Of a stretch of 64,000 nucleotides of DNA, positions 29,352 through 37,035 are shown in pieces (positions within the stretch are counted from its first letter, which is position 1; each line of letters starts with the position of its first letter). A program made the position numbers and the translations under genes. A model generated the notes under the pieces. The model made no database searches. It was not told the origin of the DNA and worked only from the letters and a program-made list of their open reading frames with translations. The stretch lies in assembly GCA_016708875.1 (NCBI GenBank), contig JADJFA010000012.1, positions 62,001-126,000 on the forward strand, written 5' to 3'. Origin of the DNA: Lewinellaceae bacterium. Lineage in GTDB: Bacteria; Bacteroidota; Bacteroidia; Chitinophagales; Saprospiraceae.

Positions 29352-29533
29352 TTTGATTGATTCGATTGGTTCAATTGGGAGGATTGATTCGATTGGTTTT
29401 GATTGATTCGATTGGTTTTGATTGATTCGAATACGACGATTGGTTAATTTTTTTGATTGGATTGTCCGCAGTTACCAATCGTCACACTTGCCGCAATCGA
29501 ATCAATCAAATAATCAAAACAATCGAATCAATT
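29352..29533. repeat. Nested inverted-repeat element between ftsL and rsmH (GATTGATTCG family)
   Basis: The left part (29356-29430) is a tandem of a 19-nt unit (GATTGATTCGATTGGTTTT). The right part (29500-29533) has it inverted (CGAATCAATCAAATAATC...). Inside, GACGATTGGTTA pairs with TACCAATCGTC. The rsmH 3' end lies at 29528. Confidence 0.75.
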
Positions 29534-30448
29534 CTTACTTGCTGCTCTCAACTTTGCACTCCTCGATCGTGTGTTTTGCTTGGTCTCTTCGGCGCTTGCT
29601 TCCACGGGTTTCCTGGTTATCAAATCCCAGGGTTTTGTGATATTCCCGTAAAAATCTTGGTCTGGTTCGCCTTCAACATTGCCGGTTTTCATAAAATGCT
29701 TCACCATCCGATCTTCCAGGGAGTGGAAAGTGATTATTGCCAATCGACCTCCCGGCGCGAGCATCTCCAGTGCATCTTTCATAAAATCTTCCAAAGCGCC
29801 CAGTTCGTCATTAACTTCCATCCGTAAGGCCTGAAACGCCTGTGAGAAGTATCGCATCCGTTCTCCCATCAGGTTTTTGCTGCACAGCTCCAAAAAATCG
29901 CCGGTTGTTCGGAAGCGTTTTTTTTCGCGCTCCTGGATCACGGCCTGTGCCAGGGTTTTTGAATTCCGCAGTTCCCCAAATTCGCTGAATATGCGCTGCA
30001 ATTCCTCTGAGCTGCGTGTATTCAGCAAGTCGGCAGCAGTTTCTCCTTCCAGACGGCTCATGCGCATGTCCAATTCAGCTTCAAAACGGTACGAAAAGCC
30101 CCGCTCTGCGGTATCGAGTTGGTGGCTGCTCACGCCCAGATCGGCGAGAATGCCATTAACGGTGCCGACACGGATGCCTTCCGCGCGCAATTGGCGTTTC
30201 AAATACCTGAAATTCGATGGGACGAAAGTGAAGCCCGGGTTGGCTGAAAATTCCTGCTGTTCAGTGTTCCGGTTAGCATCTTCGTCTTGGTCAAAAGCAA
30301 ACAAGCGGCCTTTCCCGCCCATTTTTTCGAGTATCAATCTGGAATGACCACCGCCGCCAAACGTCGCGTCCACATAAATCCCACCGGGCGTAATACCCAG
30401 TAAATCAATGCTTTCGTGTAAGAGGACAGACTCGTGATACATCATCAT
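29528..30448 (-). CDS. rsmH: 16S rRNA (cytosine(1402)-N(4))-methyltransferase RsmH
   Basis: 306 residues, intact; N4-methylation of C1402 in 16S rRNA. N-terminus YHESVLLHESIDLLGI; SAM loop YVDATFGGGGHSRLIL; LFAFDQDEDA; GILADLGVSSHQLDTAERGF; MRMSRLEGETAADLLN; LAIITFHSLEDRMVKHFM. The C-terminal RSRSAKLRAA is the conserved end of the family. It is second in the cluster after mraZ, as usual. Confidence 0.96.
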   Translation of the reverse strand: MMMYHESVLLHESIDLLGITPGGIYVDATFGGGGHSRLILEKMGGKGRLFAFDQDEDANRNTEQQEFSANPGFTFVPSNFRYLKRQLRAEGIRVGTVNGILADLGVSSHQLDTAERGFSYRFEAELDMRMSRLEGETAADLLNTRSSEELQRIFSEFGELRNSKTLAQAVIQEREKKRFRTTGDFLELCSKNLMGERMRYFSQAFQALRMEVNDELGALEDFMKDALEMLAPGGRLAIITFHSLEDRMVKHFMKTGNVEGEPDQDFYGNITKPWDLITRKPVEASAEETKQNTRSRSAKLRAASKN

Positions 30449-30449
30449 A

Positions 30450-30602
30450 AAGTGATGAAGTGATGGAGTGATGAAGTGATTTGAGGCTCAAGTGATCAAA
30501 AATCACCTTATCGCTGCAACAAATCATCGCTACACACTCCGTTTATGAAGGGATCGGGTAATTCAGAAACGAAGTGATCAAATCACTTCATCACTTTATA
30601 AC
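30450..30602. repeat. Inverted-repeat element between rsmH and mraZ (GTGATGAA family)
   Basis: Left arm 30450-30484 (AAAGTGATGAAGTGATGG...), right arm 30574-30602 (complement TTATAAAGTGATGAAGTGAT). Internal AAGTGATC/GATCACTT-type pairs and a loop of about 80 nt. No gene inside. The right arm includes the mraZ stop region. Confidence 0.75.
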
Positions 30603-31081
30603 TCTATCGCTTCATGTTCCCCGCCCATCACGTCGTTTGCCAAATCGGCAAATTCGTTCGGATCAAAAGCGGCTGTGGAAGAGTACTGCTCTGGCGACCA
30701 GATTTCAATCTTGCCGTTCATGGCAAGCAGTACTGCCTCTTTGGTGATGCCCGCATAGTCCATCAAAGGCTTCTGCAACAGGATTCTGTCCGCGCTGTCG
30801 GTTGTAAGATGGTACGCTCCGTAATGGAAGGCGCGTACAAAAGCGCGGTGCCGGTCATTGAAACTATTGAGACGGCTCAACTTAGCAGCGATGCCGTCCC
30901 AGACCGGTTTGGGGTAAAGTGTGAGACACTTCTCAAACCCCCGGTTTACTACAAATTCATACGCCGCACCCTCGCCATTGGATCCTGCTGCAAGAGCAGG
31001 TAACTGGCGGAGCAGCGCGGTTGGTAAGCGCAAACGGCCCTTGTCATCAAGTGCCACCGGATATTCACCGATTAGTTGCAT
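30596..31081 (-). CDS. mraZ: Transcriptional regulator MraZ
   Basis: 161 residues. Two SpoVT-AbrB-type repeats: the first at GEYPVALDDKGRLRLPTALL and the second at YHLTTDSADRILLQKPLMDY, each with the D-x-x-GR/R-x-x-LP-type core. MraZ is the conserved first gene of dcw clusters. In E. coli it binds TGGG repeats spaced by 5 nt upstream of its own gene and represses the cluster. Here TGGGA-N5-TGGA boxes lie in the upstream region (31169-31186 and 31420-31483). Confidence 0.93.
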   Translation of the reverse strand: MQLIGEYPVALDDKGRLRLPTALLRQLPALAAGSNGEGAAYEFVVNRGFEKCLTLYPKPVWDGIAAKLSRLNSFNDRHRAFVRAFHYGAYHLTTDSADRILLQKPLMDYAGITKEAVLLAMNGKIEIWSPEQYSSTAAFDPNEFADLANDVMGGEHEAIEL

Positions 31082-31153
31082 TGTAGTGTGGGACTAAACT
31101 TCTGCTAAGTATGAGTCGGGACAAATGTGGGATCGGTCACCAATTCACAAGGA

Positions 31154-31189
31154 CAAAAGTAAAGGCAGTTTCCATATTTTCCCACAAAA
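31154..31189 (-). promoter_or_regulatory. mraZ (dcw) promoter overlapped by a MraZ-type box
   Basis: On the minus strand TTTTG (31185-31189; TTG at 31185-31187) is followed after 23 nt by TACTTTTG (31154-31161), matching the Bacteroidota promoter form. Between the two boxes is TGTGGGAAAATATGGAAAC (31168-31186), i.e. TGGGA-N5-TGGAA. A repressor bound there would block RNA polymerase. Confidence 0.6.
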
Positions 31190-31419
31190 CGACACAAACA
31201 ATGCTTTTTTTTTGAAAAAAAATTACATCAATTTTTTAAAACGTTGATATACAATGATTTAAAATAAAAATGAAAATTGAAAAAATTGTGACTCGACAGT
31301 AAAAATCAGCAAAAAAATTGAAACTTTCACTCAAAAATAAAAAACTTGAATGCTTTTTAAGAGAGAAATGAGTCCCTTTTGGCATAGCAAGTGTCAATGT
31401 CTTACTGATTGCCAAAAAT

Positions 31420-31483
31420 TGTGGGAAAAAGTGGAGAGAGGCATTGAGAGTCTGATGCCCGTGTGGGAAAATGTGGAGTAATA
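31420..31483 (+). promoter_or_regulatory. Two further MraZ-type boxes
   Basis: TGTGGGAAAAAGTGGAG (31420-31436) and TGTGGGAAAATGTGGAG (31462-31478) share TGGGA-N5-TGGAG with the box inside the mraZ promoter but face the other way. That MraZ binds them is inference from the E. coli operator rule. Confidence 0.45.
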
Positions 31484-31544
31484 CGCAGTTTATCGCACCC
31501 TTTTCGCGGCTCGGGAGCACAATAACCTTGGTTTCTATGGCCAA

Positions 31545-31577
31545 TTGCAATCTTTTCATGCGTCCTGTGTATGTTTG
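31545..31577 (+). promoter_or_regulatory. Candidate promoter of the OmpA-like gene
   Basis: TTG (31545-31547), 22 nt, TATGTTTG (31570-31577), about 45 nt before the ATG at 31624. Confidence 0.5.
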
Positions 31578-31623
31578 CGAGGATTCACGCTATTTTGTCT
31601 GCCATTTCGAAGCCGATCACATC

Positions 31624-32925
31624 ATGAGAAATACCGTTCTGTGTTTGCTGGCCTGCTGCATTTCGCTCTTAATGAATGCGCAGACACCCCACCCTTGGGA
31701 AATTGGCGTTGGAATAGGCTTGGGCGCTTATGATGGAGACCTCCAAAACACATGGTCGAACACAGAAAATCTAGCCCTAAAACCCGCCTTGTCCAGCCAT
31801 TTTCGCTACAACCTGAGCAACAACTTTGCCGCAAGACTAGGCTTCCTTTATTCCAAAATTTCGGGTGATGACCAAAATTTCCAGGAACCAGCCTGGCATC
31901 AAACCCGCGCCTTTTCATTTGAAGGCCCCATAGTCGAGCTATCTCTTCAAGGCGAAATCTATCCATTTGGGCTTTACAAAGCGGGAAAACGAAACAAATC
32001 AGGGCTGAGCAAAAACCGCCGGGTGGCAGCCCCATTTGTTTCCTTTGGAATTGGAGGAACATTTTTTCAGCCTAAAAACGACTGGAATGACGATAATGGC
32101 AATGGAGGGGTGTCCCCTTAACTATCGGGATTGCGCAGTCTCAGAGGTTGCCCCGATTCTGACCGGGATGGCGTGGCTGATAAAGATGACCTCTGCCCAG
32201 ATATAGCAGGTTTGCCTACAACAAGCGGCTGCCCAGACCTCGACGAAGACGGCATCGCTGATAAAGACGACAATTGCCCGGATCTGAAAGGAGTAGCTGC
32301 GTACCGGGGCTGTCCGGCTGTAGACCGGGATAAGGATGGAGTAGCCGATGCCGAAGACCTTTGCCCTGATATGAACGGCCAGCTTCGATGGAAAGGTTGC
32401 CCGGATTCTGACGGCGATGGACTCCCGGACAACAAAGATGGCTGCCCGGGTATAGCAGGACCCGAAAACCTGCGCGGCTGTCCCGACACCGACCAAGACG
32501 GCATTTCGGACAAGGATGACGAATGCCCCACCTTACCAGGTATCGCAGCTAAAAACGGTTGTCCGGAGGCCATGCCAGCCGCAATAGGTGTGCCCTATAA
32601 AGCAGTTTATTTTAACTCGACTTTGGATGACTGGCAGGTTACTTCATTGATTACCATTGACGAAATTGTAGCCATTATGAACGCAGACCCGGCGCTCTTC
32701 GCCCGTATCGAAGGCCACACGGACAATACCGGCAGGGAACCAGCCAACGACTTGCTTGCAGAAAAACGAGCCAAAAAATGCCTTGACAACCTGGTATCCA
32801 AAGGCATCGCACTGGAACGACTCAATTACGTTGGGTTTGGTTCAAAGAAGCCGACTGTACCCAACGATACACGGCAAAACCGCCAACTCAACCGAAGGGT
32901 GGAAGTGCATTTTTATAAGAAGTAG
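31624..32925 (+). CDS. OmpA-family outer-membrane protein with TSP3 repeats (in-frame stop)
   Basis: The signal peptide MRNTVLCLLACCISLLMNAQ starts at 31624; longer starts upstream are not credible. An outer-membrane beta-barrel-like segment of about 145 residues (GVGIGLGAYDGDLQN... AAPFVSFGIGGTFFQ) follows. A TAA at 32119-32121 interrupts the same frame, which then continues through six calcium-binding TSP3-type repeats (CPDSDRDGVADKDDLCPD and relatives, 32146-32560). It ends in a C-terminal OmpA peptidoglycan-binding domain (IEGHTDNTGREPANDLLAEK, LNYVGFGSKKP, NRRVEVHFYKK). The barrel is shorter than usual just before the stop, so a small deletion or error there is possible. Role: outer-membrane anchoring to peptidoglycan. 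Confidence 0.85.
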
Positions 32926-32951
32926 AGGTGAATGGTTAGACATATTTTCTC

Positions 32952-33032
32952 TTGCCACTAATTGCACTAATTTTCACGAAATTACCTTGGCTTGTTATAC
33001 TGATTCGTGAAAATTAGTGCAATTAGTGGCAA
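32952..33032. repeat. Perfect 29-bp inverted repeat (GCCACTAATT family)
   Basis: TTGCCACTAATTGCACTAAT with the following TTTCACGAA (32952-32980) and its exact complement (33004-33032), around a 23-nt loop. It lies between the OmpA-like gene and the DUF72 gene. No downstream T run, so it is not a classic terminator. Confidence 0.9.
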
Positions 33033-33072
33033 AAAGCAATCCGAGGCTAAGTAGTTACAATTAAACTGAATT

Positions 33073-33981
33073 ATGGATTTTGGGAAACTTCCTTCCATTG
33101 ACAAGGTAGATTTTCAGTTGCCGCCTGAGCCAACGCAAAACGCTGTGCTGCTTGCTTCTTTACCAAAGGCTTCTCAACCAACACTTTACATCGGCCCAAC
33201 GGGGTACAACATGAAACCCTGGGTGGGCAAATGGTATCCGCCGGGTGCGCAGGAGAAACACTTTTTGCGACACTACGCAGCGCAGTTCAACACCATCGAA
33301 TTCAATACTACCCACTACCGAATCCCGGATTTTGCCACCGTGGACCGTTGGCGGGAGGAGGTTCCGGTTGATTTCCGCTTTTGCCCAAAAATTCCGCAGA
33401 GCATAAGCCATGCCCGCGATCTCGGACTTTCGAGTTCAGAAATGCCCCTTTTTTGCGAAGCGATACAAAGGCTTGAAGCGAAAATGGGCTGTTGTTTTAT
33501 GCAGCTGCCTCCGCATTTCATCCCAAGAGAATTGAATGTTTTGGCTCGGTTTCTGGAATATTTTTCAAAGAAAATACCGCTCTCCGTGGAAGTACGCCAC
33601 CCTTCTTTTTTTGAAAAAACCGCTGAGGCCGAATCGTTTTTCAAACTCCTGGAAAAACATCAAGTGGCTGCAGTAATTACCGACGTGGCGGGTCGGCGCG
33701 ATGTGTGCCACCTGCGTCTTACAAATGCTCAAACCCTGATTCGTTTTGTTGGAAATGGCTTGCACCCCAGCGATTATACCCGTGTTGAGGAATGGGCTGA
33801 AAGGCTGAAAACCTGGTTTGAAAACGGCTTGCACGAGGCTTATTTTTTCACCCATGAGCCAGACAATTTGCTAGGGCCAGAGCTAACCGCGCTGTGTGCC
33901 GAAGCATTCAGCAAAGCAATGCCGGGCATATCACTTCGCGGTCCAAAGCAGGTAGCAGGGCAGCAGGGAACGCTTTTTTAG
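33073..33981 (+). CDS. DUF72 (YecE-like) domain protein
   Basis: 302 residues, intact. TIM-barrel-like DUF72 signatures: LYIGPTGYNMKPWVGKWYPP, FNTIEFNTTHYRIPDFATVD, FRFCPKIPQSISH, CCFMQLPPHF, SVEVRHPSFF and a late HEPDNLLG. DUF72 proteins are widespread and of unproven biochemical function. It ends 25 nt before a bidirectional terminator. Confidence 0.9.
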   Translation: MDFGKLPSIDKVDFQLPPEPTQNAVLLASLPKASQPTLYIGPTGYNMKPWVGKWYPPGAQEKHFLRHYAAQFNTIEFNTTHYRIPDFATVDRWREEVPVDFRFCPKIPQSISHARDLGLSSSEMPLFCEAIQRLEAKMGCCFMQLPPHFIPRELNVLARFLEYFSKKIPLSVEVRHPSFFEKTAEAESFFKLLEKHQVAAVITDVAGRRDVCHLRLTNAQTLIRFVGNGLHPSDYTRVEEWAERLKTWFENGLHEAYFFTHEPDNLLGPELTALCAEAFSKAMPGISLRGPKQVAGQQGTLF

Positions 33982-34006
33982 TGCCTCCGTTTTAAACAAT
34001 GAAAAA

Positions 34007-34035
34007 GCCCTTTCAGTCAGATTGACCGAAAGGGC
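34007..34035. terminator. Bidirectional terminator between convergent genes
   Basis: Stem GCCCTTTC-AGTCA / TGAC-C-GAAAGGGC with a 3-nt loop and one mismatch. It is flanked by five As on the left and ATATTTATT on the right. It serves the DUF72 gene (+) and the protease gene (-). Confidence 0.75.
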
Positions 34036-34060
34036 ATATTTATTCAAACAAACTATTCAA

Positions 34061-35770
34061 TTATGCCCGTGGCTCTTTGCCCAGGTTCTTTTTAGGTTTG
34101 CCTACACCGGCTTCGCGCCAAATCGCCTTTTTAGACTTTTTGGCGGGTGTGGTTTTTTCAGCCATCTGCACAGCGTTGATCGCGCTTACGACACCCCCGC
34201 TCACACAGAGTTCCGAAAACTTCACTTTTTCAGTGGAGGAGCCTGGCTTGATCACCTCTCCGTCCTGCTTCACCACAGAAGACTCCATGATGTGCTTCAC
34301 TTGAACCGCCGAGAGTTCAGGGTAGTAGGAGCGAATCACAGCGGCTACTCCTGCCGCAGCCGGGCTGGCCATGGATGTTCCGCTTGCAGGGCCGTATTTA
34401 CCATCAGGAACTGTGGACTGGAGTTGTACACCAGGGGAGAAAAGGTCCACGTTCTTTTTTCCGTAGTTGGAGAAGCCAGCCACACGCTTTTCACCTGATT
34501 TCCAGTGCAATGCACCAATTTCCATCCAGGTCGAAATACGCCTTTCTTTGCCGAAAAGTCCTTTTTTAATAGGCTTCAGAAGATCGTCGTTGGGATAATT
34601 ATCATCAGAGTCATTGTTAGCGGCACTGTTGCCAGCTGCATGGACGAGCAGGACGTCGTGTTGAGCAGCATAGCGCATGGCTTGATCAACATACCATTTC
34701 TGTGGGCTGTAGCCCTTGCCAAAAGACATGTTGATTACGCTTGCACCATTGTCTACAGCATAATAGATCGCATTGGCCACGTCTTTGTCGCGCTCGTCGC
34801 CATCTGGTACACAGCGTACGGTCATGATGCGCACATTGTCGGCCACGCCTTTGATACCGATGTTGTTGTTGCGGTTGGCGGCGATGATGCCGGCTACGTG
34901 TGTGCCGTGAAACGCATCTGGGCCTTCATATTCGTTGGTGCCGTAAAAGCGGTTGGTCAGGTCGTTCGGATCGTCGCCAACCATGGCGCGGACGTTGCAA
35001 TCGGGGTTGAGCTGGTACTCTACCTGGTTGTAGAAAAACGAAGCGGCTTCTTTTTTGGCATCTTCGAGATCCTGACGTGAAGTGAGGCCATTGGCCATGA
35101 CTTTCGTGATAAGTTCGACCTGGCCCTTCAGTTCGTCATTGCCACTCACGTCAATTGCAGCCACGTTTTCGGTGGTAAATTCTTTGCCTTTAAGGGCAGA
35201 TTCTACTGCATTAAAAGCATCTTCAATGGGCTTGATTTGCTTCATGGCATTTTCCATGCCGTTCACAGCGTCTGCACGTTGTGGCTCAAATTCGTCTTTG
35301 ACCTTTATCCAGTACTTGTACTCTTCAGCTGCGTCGCCATGAAGGTTTTTTGGGTCAGTACCTTCAAAACGTTTTTGAAGGCGGGCATACTCACGGGTGA
35401 GTTCGAGGGACTCGTGGTTAACGTTCCCACCTGGGCCTGCGAGGAAGTTCCAACCGTGGATATCGTCCACATAGCCGTTGTTGTCGTCGTCTTTTCCGTT
35501 GCCTGCAATCTCGCCCGGATTCACCCACATTACATCCTTAAGGTCTTCGTGGTCAACCTCCACACCAGAGTCAAGCACGGCAACGATAATTGTCTGGCCT
35601 TTTTTGCCTTTGTTTTTCAGCATTTTAAGCGCCTCATCACCGCCCGTCCCATTTACATTGTTAACAGTAGGGTCGAGGGTGAACCAGTTTTCGGGGGCTT
35701 TGCTTTGCGCCGACAGAAACAAGCCTGGAAGGCAAGTGAGGACGACGAGAAGACTTTTTTTGAAAATCAT
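34061..35770 (-). CDS. Secreted subtilisin-like serine protease (S8 family)
   Basis: 569 residues, intact. Signal peptide MIFKKSLLVVLTCLPGLFLS. Catalytic triad: Asp67 (VAVLDSGVEVDHEDL), His288 (FHGTHVAGIIAA) and Ser466 (SGTSMASPAAAG), with oxyanion Asn381 (HAAGNSAAN). Between Asp and His there is an insert of about 170 residues, mostly charged and helical (LTREYARLQKRFEG... IEDAFNAVESALKGKE), far longer than in subtilisin; such inserts are known in Bacteroidota S8 proteases. There is no T9SS domain; the basic C-terminus (KKSKKAIWREAGVGKPKKN) suggests a periplasmic or otherwise exported enzyme. A TACTTTTG box at 35901-35908 may be its -7 element. Confidence 0.93.
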   Translation of the reverse strand: MIFKKSLLVVLTCLPGLFLSAQSKAPENWFTLDPTVNNVNGTGGDEALKMLKNKGKKGQTIIVAVLDSGVEVDHEDLKDVMWVNPGEIAGNGKDDDNNGYVDDIHGWNFLAGPGGNVNHESLELTREYARLQKRFEGTDPKNLHGDAAEEYKYWIKVKDEFEPQRADAVNGMENAMKQIKPIEDAFNAVESALKGKEFTTENVAAIDVSGNDELKGQVELITKVMANGLTSRQDLEDAKKEAASFFYNQVEYQLNPDCNVRAMVGDDPNDLTNRFYGTNEYEGPDAFHGTHVAGIIAANRNNNIGIKGVADNVRIMTVRCVPDGDERDKDVANAIYYAVDNGASVINMSFGKGYSPQKWYVDQAMRYAAQHDVLLVHAAGNSAANNDSDDNYPNDDLLKPIKKGLFGKERRISTWMEIGALHWKSGEKRVAGFSNYGKKNVDLFSPGVQLQSTVPDGKYGPASGTSMASPAAAGVAAVIRSYYPELSAVQVKHIMESSVVKQDGEVIKPGSSTEKVKFSELCVSGGVVSAINAVQMAEKTTPAKKSKKAIWREAGVGKPKKNLGKEPRA

Positions 35771-36078
35771 GTCAGAGTGTAATTTTTGGCTCCAGCATCC
35801 TTTCGCTCGAATATTCGGGAACGGATTGAAATGGAGCAGTTATCAATTTAAAAAAACGAATCGGCTGCCACACAAGTAGGCATCCGAGCATTTATAACGG
35901 CAAAAGTAGCGTGTTGTGCGGGGAAGACGTGAAGTTTAGACAAAAGCGCGGTGAGAGGGGGCGGATGGGCAAGGAATGGCGGCAGTTGGCTATTGACATA
36001 TACCCGGCAGAACAGCGCTAATGGCACTGGTTTTGCCGATCCAACAGAATTCTTTAATCATTTAAACCAATTCCCATC
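35771..36078. other. Divergent intergenic region protease / cohesin-like gene
   Basis: 308 bp without a gene. Only a TACTTTTG box on the minus strand (35901-35908) suggests a promoter for the protease; I see no repeat or RNA structure. Confidence 0.5.
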
Positions 36079-36876
36079 ATGATTTACCGATTTTCTACCC
36101 TTATCCTTGGGGCATGGCTCTCCTTGAATTCCTTTAATTTAAATGCACAGGGTTTTAGCGTTGTCATTGACAGCGTGGAAGTTCAAGCAGGCGATACGGT
36201 TTGCGTACCTGTGAGGGCAAAGGGATTTGTGGATATTATTGCCTTCCAATACGCCCTGAGTTGGAATACTCAGGTGTTAAGCCTGTTGCATACAAAGAAT
36301 TATAATCTGCCAGGCTTAAACGCATCAAATTTCAACCTTTATCCTCCCAACAACCGTTTGATCGTGATGTGGGATGATCCTGAATTTCAATGCATAGACA
36401 TAGCGGATGGTGAAATATTGTACGAGGTATGCTTTACCGCAATCGGTCCTTTGGGCAGTAGTACCTCCATTACACCAACCAATTCTGGGGTTCCAACCTT
36501 TGGACCTGAAGAAGCCTATAATTGTTTGACTCAGAATATCTGGGATGCTTCAGGCCATGACACCGGATTTGTGAAAATCGTGGGATCTACCAGCACATGG
36601 GATGCGCTGCAAAATGAAACATTCTCCTTCCAACTTTCTCCCAATCCCACCACCTCATCAGCACAAGTGATTTTTCAATCTCCAGGCACAGGCAACACAA
36701 TTCTCCTGGTGATCGATGCGCTGGGGCGAATCGTTTATGAGCAAAAAGCCACCTTAAATATGGGCGAGAATAGGATTGAAATTCCTGCCAGTGCCTTGAA
36801 GGTCAAAGGAATGTATCAGGTGATGATACAAACGGACAAAGGAATTTCCGCTCAGAAATTGAATGTCATTGATTGA
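36079..36876 (+). CDS. Secreted protein with cohesin-like and T9SS sorting domains
   Basis: 265 residues, intact. Signal peptide MIYRFSTLILGAWLSLNSF up to NAQ. A cohesin-like domain follows (VEVQAGDTVCVPVRAKGFVD, IAFQYALSWNTQVLSL, RLIVMWDDPE, GEILYEVCFTAIG), then a T9SS type A C-terminal domain (FQLSPNPTTSSAQVIFQ... LKVKGMYQVMIQT). Presumably exported to the surface; ligand unknown. Its stop codon TGA (36874-36876) lies within the left arm of a 41-bp perfect inverted repeat. Confidence 0.82.
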   Translation: MIYRFSTLILGAWLSLNSFNLNAQGFSVVIDSVEVQAGDTVCVPVRAKGFVDIIAFQYALSWNTQVLSLLHTKNYNLPGLNASNFNLYPPNNRLIVMWDDPEFQCIDIADGEILYEVCFTAIGPLGSSTSITPTNSGVPTFGPEEAYNCLTQNIWDASGHDTGFVKIVGSTSTWDALQNETFSFQLSPNPTTSSAQVIFQSPGTGNTILLVIDALGRIVYEQKATLNMGENRIEIPASALKVKGMYQVMIQTDKGISAQKLNVID

Positions 36877-37006
36877 CGATTGATGAATACATGAGTGTTG
36901 ATTTTGATGCAAGAAGTGGATGATTATGGACGAGTGGCGCACATCGAAATCAATCCAGTCCATTACATCAAAATCAACACTCATGTATTCATCAATCGTC
37001 AATCAA
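36869..37006. repeat. Perfect 41-bp inverted repeat between convergent genes
   Basis: Left arm 36869-36909 (TTGATTGACGATTGATGAAT...) and its exact 41-nt complement at 36966-37006, loop 56 nt. The TGA of the upstream gene is inside the left arm. A sibling with the same words is at 45327-45495. Confidence 0.93.
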
Positions 37007-37035
37007 AGAATGCACAAATTCAAATGTTCATGCAG

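Larger units (their letters stand above)
31082..31623. other. Divergent intergenic region mraZ / OmpA-like gene
   Basis: 542 bp without a supported gene. It contains the mraZ promoter with an internal MraZ-type box, an A/T-rich stretch (31200-31345), two more MraZ-type boxes on the plus strand (31420-31483) and the OmpA-side promoter (31545-31577). Confidence 0.6.

Noticed and set aside
31154..31483. DnaA boxes or an origin near mraZ
   Set aside because: TTTCCCACA-like words differ from TTATCCACA and fit MraZ boxes better; no dnaA or origin genes nearby.
31236..31559. 107-codon frame in the mraZ upstream region
   Set aside because: A/T-rich region with promoter boxes; the frame lacks any domain pattern.
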